A stretch of DNA of 6,373 bases from an uncultured Burkholderiales bacterium. Lineage in GTDB: Bacteria > Pseudomonadota > Gammaproteobacteria > Burkholderiales > Burkholderiaceae_D. The notes beneath the pieces are model-generated. The model did not search any database. It saw only the letters and a program-made list of their open reading frames with translations, and was not told the DNA's origin. Numbering within the stretch: position 1 is the stretch's first letter; the number at the start of each line of letters is the position of its first letter. Location of the stretch: contig CALMOR010000137.1 of NCBI GenBank assembly GCA_937872165.1, positions 1-6,373 on the forward strand. The letters run 5' to 3'. Below are positions 1 to 6,373 of this stretch, piece by piece. The position numbers and the translations under genes were made by a program.

Positions 1-1
1 C

Positions 2-3280
<3,279 letters not shown>

Positions 3281-3295
3281 GGTCGGACGGACGTC

Positions 3296-3328
3296 GTCGA
3301 CGCGGGTCGGTCGACGCGGGTCGGTCGA
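3296..3328. repeat. 14-bp direct tandem repeat, about 2.4 copies
   Basis: The unit GTCGACGCGGGTCG occupies 3296-3309 and again 3310-3323 exactly, followed by a partial third copy GTCGA (3324-3328). It lies between the rpoC stop codon and the rpoC terminator, so it is in the transcribed 3' untranslated region. Each unit holds a GTCGAC palindrome. No function can be assigned; replication slippage is the simplest origin. Confidence 0.9.
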
Positions 3329-3340
3329 TGATGGAACGAG

Positions 3341-3372
3341 GCCCGGGGCAGCGATGCTCCGGGCTTTTTTTT
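3341..3372 (+). terminator. Rho-independent terminator of rpoC
   Basis: A 10-bp stem pairs GCCCGGGGCA (3341-3350) with TGCTCCGGGC (3355-3364), with a single G-U wobble. The loop is GCGA, a GNRA tetraloop, and eight T residues follow at once (3365-3372). It starts 60 bases after the rpoC stop and ends the polymerase operon transcript. Read on the minus strand there is no U-tract, so it should act in the rpoC direction only. Its position means whatever lies rightwards is not in the rpoBC operon. Confidence 0.95.
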
Positions 3373-3474
3373 GGCGCTCCCGGACGACGTGCAAGGCGAT
3401 GGCGGCAGCTATTCAAGTCGTTGGACGGTATGCGATGCAGACCCATTTCGAAGAGCGAGGTTTTGAGATCGATC

Positions 3475-3786
3475 ATGCGAAGCGAACGCGAAGTGGCCTG
3501 CGTGACCGGCCGAGGTGCGGCTTTGGTCCTGCGACCGCTCCTGCCGCATGCCTCCTCGAATCGACCGGACGAAGTCGTCGGCGCGTCGCTCACGCCGACG
3601 ATCTTCTGGCCGTTGATCAACGACCTCCGGGCCGTGGCCCGGGGTCGGGCCGTGGTCGGCCAAGCGGAAGTCGTCGCGCTGGTTCGGCACCGGTTCGCAT
3701 GGGACTGGCTGCGCACGCTCCTCATCGCCATCGGCTTCGCGTCGACCATCCGCGCGATCGGCCGCGGTACGCGTCACGGCCTGTAG
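3475..3786 (+). pseudogene. Possible C-terminal remnant of a DUF1772 (anthrone oxygenase-like) membrane protein
   Basis: From an ATG at 3475 this frame gives 103 residues and a TAG stop at 3784. The last 60 or so look like real protein: TPTIFWPLINDLRA, then a short charged segment, then FAWDWLRTLLIAIGFAS and IRAIGRG. From memory this resembles the end of DUF1772 family proteins, where an Asn-containing motif is followed by W-x-x-x-R-T and a last membrane helix. Third codon positions are mostly G/C over this part. Against a functional gene: no clear ribosome binding site, no N-terminal membrane helices, unremarkable first 35 residues, and a length well below the usual 140-160. A decayed 5' end is one reading; a chance open frame in GC-rich DNA is the alternative. 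An 18-base imperfect direct repeat (3628-3663) encodes RAVARG/RAVVGQ. Confidence 0.3.
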
Positions 3787-3895
3787 GGGTCGATCGGCCC
3801 ACCACGCCGACACGCTTCGCGTTCGTCGGCCTCCCGGTCGATGCGATCGTCACGGGGACCCCGACGCAGGTCATCGTCCGTCGCCGCTTCCTTCG

Positions 3896-3919
3896 GCGTC
3901 GAGTCGCGCCCCTCGACGC
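3896..3919. repeat. Inverted repeat downstream of the VOC gene
   Basis: GCGTCGAG (3896-3903) and CTCGACGC (3912-3919) form a perfect 8-bp stem with an 8-base loop. It lies about 20 bases past the end of the VOC gene in its direction of transcription, next to the hairpin at 3928-3950. There is no U-tract, so it is not a canonical intrinsic terminator. It could protect a 3' end or help Rho-dependent termination, but that is inference. Confidence 0.5.
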
Positions 3920-3927
3920 ATCGAGCG

Positions 3928-3950
3928 GAAGGTCGCCCCTAGCGACCTTC
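3928..3950 (-). terminator. Hairpin enclosing the VOC stop codon (weak terminator candidate)
   Basis: GAAGGTCGC (3928-3936) and GCGACCTTC (3942-3950) are a perfect 9-bp inverted repeat with a 5-base loop. The TAG stop of the VOC gene (3939-3941) lies inside that loop, and the last three sense codons form one arm. No T-run follows on the minus strand, so classical intrinsic termination is unlikely. With the second hairpin at 3896-3919 it may mark the transcript end. Confidence 0.4.
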
Positions 3951-4418
3951 GAACGCGGCCTGCAGCGCCGCGACGTCGAACCTCACCATCTTCATCATCG
4001 CGTCGCTGGCCCGCTTCGCCGCGGTGCGGTCCGGCGACGACATCAGCTCGCCCAGGACGCGCGGCACGATCTGCCACGAAACGCCGTAGCGATCCTTCAG
4101 CCAGCCGCACTGCTCAGCATGGCCGCCGTCGGCGAGCAACGCGTTCCAATAACGGTCGACCTCGGCCTGGTCGTCGCAGTCGACGACGAACGAGATCGCG
4201 TGGTTGAACGGGTCGAGCGGGCCGGCCGTCATCGCGGTGAAGGACTGGCCGAACAGCGTGAATTCGACGATCTGCACGGAGCCGGCCGGGCCGCTCGGCG
4301 AGTCGCTCGGCAGTCCGGTCGTCCGCACGATGCGCGAGTCGGGGAAGATCGACACGTAGAACGCGGCGGCCTCGCCGGCCTTCTCGGCGTACCAGAGGAA
4401 GGGGGTGATCTTCTGCAT
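3939..4418 (-). CDS. VOC-superfamily protein, PhnB-like (3-demethylubiquinone-9 3-methyltransferase-type domain)
   Basis: A complete 159-residue cytoplasmic protein of the glyoxalase/bleomycin-resistance (VOC) superfamily. It is the type automatically annotated as PhnB-like or 3-demethylubiquinone-9 3-methyltransferase, although no methyltransferase fold is present. Family marks in order: QKITPFLWYAEKAGEAAAFY and IFPDSRI at the start (1-30), GSVQIVEFTLFGQSFTAM (about 46-63), FNHAISFVVDCD (about 71-82), DRYWNALL, then CGWLKDRYGVSWQIVP (about 104-119), and an AMMKMVRFDVAALQAAF tail. Length matches the family. The ATG at 4418 is supported by AGGAGA (4424-4429), five bases upstream. It follows the arsR gene and a truncated SRPBCC gene, the common order of a small regulator-SRPBCC-VOC operon. 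Substrate is unknown. I see no metal-binding His/Glu set that I could assign with confidence, so an enzymatic role is unproven. Confidence 0.93.
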   Translation of the reverse strand: MQKITPFLWYAEKAGEAAAFYVSIFPDSRIVRTTGLPSDSPSGPAGSVQIVEFTLFGQSFTAMTAGPLDPFNHAISFVVDCDDQAEVDRYWNALLADGGHAEQCGWLKDRYGVSWQIVPRVLGELMSSPDRTAAKRASDAMMKMVRFDVAALQAAFEGR

Positions 4419-4423
4419 GACGG

Positions 4424-4429
4424 TCTCCT
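4424..4429 (-). promoter_or_regulatory. Shine-Dalgarno site of the VOC gene
   Basis: On the minus strand AGGAGA is followed by CCGTC and the ATG at 4418. It is the strongest ribosome-binding site in the minus-strand cluster. It fixes the VOC start, and it shows the gene can be translated independently of the broken SRPBCC frame before it. Confidence 0.85.
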
Positions 4430-4440
4430 GATGGGTCGGC

Positions 4441-4560
4441 TTACGTCTCGGCTCGCATCCTCGGCTCGCGCCGTCGTCCCGGCCTCGCCTTCCGCTCGTG
4501 TCCTCGGCTTCGGTCCCTGGCTCTTGGCTGGCTTCGTCCTCGGTTTTCGTCGTCGCTTCC
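4441..4560. repeat. Purine-rich degenerate repeat tract in the arsR-VOC gap
   Basis: On the plus strand TCCTCGGCT-like units recur at 4446 (TCTCGGCTCGC), 4458 (TCCTCGGCTCGC), 4501 (TCCTCGGCTT) and 4537 (TCCTCGGTTT), giving a strongly purine-biased minus strand. It lies where the body of the SRPBCC gene should be. No frame across it gives a recognisable protein. It is not a regular tandem array, only a short degenerate motif repeated. Confidence 0.45.
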
Positions 4561-4584
4561 AGTGATCCGTAGAGGTCGGCCTGC

Positions 4585-4671
4585 CTAGCTGCGGCCGTCG
4601 GGCCTCGTCATCGCGTCGAACACGATGGCCGGCCGGGCCTCGATGCGCCGGACGATCGTCAGGCGCGTCAT
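4585..4671 (-). pseudogene. Truncated SRPBCC/AHSA1-family gene (N-terminal 28 codons only)
   Basis: The ATG at 4671 overlaps the arsR TGA in an ATGA arrangement, the usual sign of translational coupling. The 28 codons begin MTRLTIVRRIEARPAIVFDA and go on MTRP, then DGRS and a TAG stop (4585-4587). This is the standard N-terminus of AHSA1/SRPBCC ligand-binding proteins, which normally run about 140-160 residues and continue with an HWWGP-type motif. Neither that motif nor the later beta-strands and C-terminal helix can be found in any frame before the VOC gene. Only 166 bases separate this stop from the VOC start, so most of the gene was deleted rather than merely frameshifted. In intact relatives this gene sits between arsR and the VOC gene. 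The family assignment is confident for so short a piece because of its position. Confidence 0.75.
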
Positions 4672-5021
4672 CGCTTCGCCTTTCGCGCGCGGCCCTCCTC
4701 GCGCTTCGCATGCTCGGCGAGGCGCTCGAGGCTGCCGGACCAGAAGCGCTGGTAGCGCCCGAGCCATGCCATCGCCGCGGCCATCGGTTCGGGCGCGAGC
4801 GTGACGAACATCGTGCGCCCATCCTTCGCGCGCGTGATCAGGTACGCCCCTTCGAGCACGTCGAGATGCTTCATCACGCCGGGCAGCGTCAGCGCGGTGG
4901 GCGCGGCGAGCTCGCCGATCGACAGGGCCCCGCGTTCCTCGAGCTGTCGCAGCATCGCGCGCCGCGTCGCGTTCGTCAGCGCCGAGAAGACCCGATCGAG
5001 TTGCGCTTCATGGTTCACCAT
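4668..5021 (-). CDS. ArsR/SmtB-family winged-helix transcriptional regulator
   Basis: A 117-residue DNA-binding repressor-type protein. It opens with VNHEAQLDRVFSALTNATRR, the typical 'Ala-Leu-x-x-x-x-Arg-Arg' first helix. The helix-turn-helix spans about residues 34-58 (SIGELAAPTALTLPGVMKHL then DVLEGAYLI), and a beta-wing follows at RAKDGRTMFVTL. The C-terminal helix, with WLGRYQRFWSGSLERL, is characteristic of the ArsR subgroup paired with SRPBCC proteins. There is no cysteine in the protein, so the As/Cd-sensing Cys motifs of classical ArsR are absent and metal sensing by thiols is ruled out. The start at 5021 is chosen because the family begins here and a promoter and palindrome lie immediately upstream; the frame stays open further upstream but reads as unrelated Arg-rich sequence. 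The stop overlaps the next start by ATGA. Its likely targets are its own promoter and operon. Confidence 0.93.
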   Translation of the reverse strand: MVNHEAQLDRVFSALTNATRRAMLRQLEERGALSIGELAAPTALTLPGVMKHLDVLEGAYLITRAKDGRTMFVTLAPEPMAAAMAWLGRYQRFWSGSLERLAEHAKREEGRARKAKR

Positions 5022-5030
5022 GTGGTGAAC
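5013..5030. promoter_or_regulatory. Palindromic operator over the arsR start codon
   Basis: A perfect inverted repeat, GTTCACCA (5013-5020), TG, TGGTGAAC (5023-5030), covers the arsR ATG (5019-5021) and the last two bases of the predicted -10 box. Its size and location fit a binding site for a dimeric winged-helix ArsR protein. Occupancy would block both polymerase and ribosome access, giving negative autoregulation. The repeat is seen directly; binding by this ArsR is inferred. Confidence 0.7.
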
Positions 5031-5057
5031 TGTAGCGAGGCGGGGGCCGCGGGTCAA
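5022..5057 (-). promoter_or_regulatory. Sigma-70-type promoter of arsR
   Basis: On the minus strand TTGACC (5052-5057) is separated by exactly 17 bases from TACAGT (5029-5034). Seven bases after the -10 box comes the A of the arsR ATG (5021), so the transcript probably begins at or within a base or two of the start codon and would be leaderless. This agrees with the lack of any Shine-Dalgarno sequence before arsR. It also makes arsR transcription independent of the HPP gene upstream. Confidence 0.65.
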
Positions 5058-5078
5058 CGGGCTCGTACGACAGAGCCA

Positions 5079-5140
5079 TGGATCGACGCGCCCTGCGGAC
5101 TCGGGGACCCGCGGGGCATCCCGCGCAGCGCATCGATCCA
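5079..5140 (-). repeat. Long imperfect inverted repeat between the HPP-CBS gene and arsR
   Basis: TGGATCGACGCG (5079-5090) pairs with CGCATCGATCCA (5129-5140), with one mismatch that becomes G-U in minus-strand RNA. Beyond a 2-base bulge, CTGCG (5093-5097) pairs with CGCAG (5124-5128). The 26-base interior is GC-rich. It sits 58 bases past the HPP-CBS stop codon and upstream of the arsR promoter, so it may end or stabilise the HPP-CBS transcript. No U-tract follows on either strand. Confidence 0.45.
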
Positions 5141-5197
5141 CGACGCGTGCCCGGCGAATGGCTTTCGGCGCGCATCCGTCGCGCGCTGCCGTGACCG

Positions 5198-6373
5198 TCA
5201 CGCGGTGGCCGGACCGGGCTCCACCAGCCGGACGAGACTGCTCTCGTACAGCGCCGCGAGCAGCGCGGGCTGCGTGACCATCCCGACCAGCCGTCGCTCC
5301 GCATCGACCACGGGGACGTAGCGCAGACCCAGGTCGGTCATCAGCGGCACCAGCTCGATCACCGGTGTCGACGCGGGCACGGTCTTCACGGGCGCGCTCA
5401 TGATCTGTCCGACGACCTCGTCCTTGTCGGAGTGCGAAGCGTCGGTGCGTCGCAGGAACCCGCGCAGCTTCGCGGCGAGCCCGCGATAGGCCGGCAGGTC
5501 CGCATGCGCGATGAAGTCCGCGCGCGTGACGATGCCGATCACGCGACGCGTGCGATCGACGACCGGCGCGACCTCGATGCCGTGCGCGCGCATCAGCCGC
5601 CAGGCCGCGTCGAGCTCGGTCGCGTATTCGACGGTGACCACGTCGGTGGCCATGACGGCGCTGCACGGCGTCCCGCCGAAGCGACGTCGGTAGGCGCGCC
5701 GTTCGGTGCGCCGGAAGAGATCCTCGAGGTCGTCGCCGTCGACGTCGAGGACCTCTTCGTGGTCCGCCAGCACCGCTTCGAGATCGGCGCGCACGAACCC
5801 TCGACCGATCGGCATGCCGTCGTCGTCGATCGCCCGCGCCGGCGTCCTTTCATGCTGGAAGCGCGGGTAGCGGCGACCGGCGAGGTTGTTGTAGACCAGC
5901 GCCACCACGACCAGCAGCACGGTGTTGAGGGCGACCGGCACGAGTGCGAAGCCGTAGCCGGACGCGTGGATGACCGGGCCGCCGAGCACGGCGGTCAACG
6001 CCACCGAGCCGCTCGGCGGATGCAGGCAGCGGAGCGCCGCCATCGCGGCGATCGCGAGGAACACGGCCGCCATCGACGCCGGTAGCGGCGCCGCGATCAG
6101 CTTGAAGCAGGCCACGCCGATCAGCGCCGACACCACGTTGCCGCCGATGACGGACCACGGCTGCGCGAGCGGACTCGCGGGGATCCCGAACAGCAGCACG
6201 GCCGATGCGCCGATCGGCGCCATCAGCCACACGACGTCGGCGGCGGTGCCGAGCAGCCAGGCGCTGAGGAGCCCGACGAAGAGGATGCCGAGCAGCGCGC
6301 CGAGGCACGCGCGCAAGAGTTCGGCCGGCGCGATGTTGGTCGGCGCCGGCAGCAGCCGGGCGATGAACGAGCG
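5198..6373 (-). CDS. HPP-family membrane protein with C-terminal tandem CBS domains (5'-truncated by window edge)
   Basis: An inner-membrane protein of the HPP family (PF04982) fused to a CBS pair. The visible 391 codons run in frame to the window edge. The first reads RSFIARLLPAPTN, which belongs to the family's N-terminal region, so the true start lies outside; a TTG at 6316 is internal. About five hydrophobic segments are seen near codons 25-42, 47-63, 75-94, 100-114 and 140-162. The name-giving LHPPSGSVAL motif is at about 117-126. A charged linker follows (RADLEAVLADHEEVLDVDGDD), then CBS1 (about 237-290, CSAVMATDVVTVEY to VTRADFIAH) and CBS2 (about 322-376, IMSAPVKTVPASTPV to MVTQPALLAAL). 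Some cyanobacterial and plastid HPP proteins transport nitrite; CBS pairs usually bind adenine nucleotides. Nucleotide-gated transport is therefore a reasonable inference, but the substrate here is unknown. Confidence 0.93.
   Translation of the reverse strand, partial: RSFIARLLPAPTNIAPAELLRACLGALLGILFVGLLSAWLLGTAADVVWLMAPIGASAVLLFGIPASPLAQPWSVIGGNVVSALIGVACFKLIAAPLPASMAAVFLAIAAMAALRCLHPPSGSVALTAVLGGPVIHASGYGFALVPVALNTVLLVVVALVYNNLAGRRYPRFQHERTPARAIDDDGMPIGRGFVRADLEAVLADHEEVLDVDGDDLEDLFRRTERRAYRRRFGGTPCSAVMATDVVTVEYATELDAAWRLMRAHGIEVAPVVDRTRRVIGIVTRADFIAHADLPAYRGLAAKLRGFLRRTDASHSDKDEVVGQIMSAPVKTVPASTPVIELVPLMTDLGLRYVPVVDAERRLVGMVTQPALLAALYESSLVRLVEPGPATA

Larger units (their letters stand above)
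3373..3938. other. Intergenic region between convergent rpoC and VOC gene
   Basis: These 566 bases contain no confident gene, RNA or mobile element. Several long overlapping open frames exist on both strands, as expected in high-GC DNA, but they give Arg/Pro/Ala-rich translations without recognisable domains. The only one with protein-like character is the plus-strand frame 3475-3786, listed separately. Two inverted repeats sit at the right end, after the VOC gene. I see no tRNA-like cloverleaf, IS terminal repeats or CRISPR-like spacing. Confidence 0.6.

Noticed and set aside
3628..3663. 18-base imperfect direct repeat
   Set aside because: Only about 12 bases match well over two copies. It is noted under the orphan frame but is too short to be called an element.
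3354..4565. 403-codon plus-strand frame across the terminator and antisense to the VOC gene
   Set aside because: Its start lies inside the terminator hairpin and the translation is Arg/Pro-rich. It runs opposite a clearly recognised VOC gene.
5191..5201. Small palindrome GTGAC-C-GTCAC at the HPP-CBS stop codon
   Set aside because: Five-base arms are too short to support a terminator or operator call in GC-rich DNA, and no U-tract follows.
5022..5666. Upstream extension of the arsR frame into a 332-residue protein
   Set aside because: The added sequence is Arg/Ala-rich and antisense-frame to the HPP-CBS gene. The ArsR family start, promoter and palindrome all point to the ATG at 5021.
5432..6085. 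217-codon plus-strand frame opposite the HPP-CBS gene
   Set aside because: It is an antisense shadow with Arg/His/Asp-rich composition and no recognisable motif.
6314..6316. TTG as the start codon of the HPP-CBS gene
   Set aside because: In-frame codons upstream of it (RSFIARLLPAPTN...) match the family's N-terminal region and run to the window edge, so the TTG is an internal Leu codon.

Overview
The window comes from a high-GC (roughly two-thirds G+C) bacterial chromosome. The partial RpoC reads as betaproteobacterial: switch, bridge-helix and trigger-loop stretches and the C-terminal LLGITKASLSTDSFISAA and FHIARKAKE region resemble Burkholderiales proteins from memory. No species is claimed.

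Layout. Positions 2-3280 (+) are the last 1092 codons of rpoC, the RNA polymerase beta' subunit, cut by the left edge. A 14-bp tandem repeat follows, then a textbook intrinsic terminator (3341-3372). About 560 bases follow with no confident gene. They hold one small plus-strand frame (3475-3786) that may be the C-terminal remnant of a DUF1772-like membrane protein. Everything further right is on the minus strand. Read in the direction of transcription, this is an HPP-family membrane protein fused to two CBS domains (5198-6373, 5' end outside the window), then an ArsR-type regulator (4668-5021), then the first 28 codons of an SRPBCC/AHSA1 gene whose start overlaps the arsR stop by ATGA (4585-4671), then a complete PhnB-like VOC protein (3939-4418). 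rpoC and this minus-strand block are convergent.

How the genes work together. ArsR-SRPBCC-VOC is a recurrent small operon in proteobacteria. Here the middle gene survives only as its N-terminus, so the operon looks decayed. Control of arsR is legible: TTGACC-17 bp-TACAGT is followed by an 18-bp perfect palindrome (GTTCACCA-TG-TGGTGAAC) lying over the predicted transcription start and the arsR ATG. This predicts an autorepressed, probably leaderless transcript. The HPP-CBS gene upstream appears to be a separate transcription unit.

I found no convincing undescribed system. The points most worth a second look are the operator over the start codon, the truncated SRPBCC gene, an approximately 18-residue extra segment in RpoC, and the orphan reading frame after the rpoC terminator.
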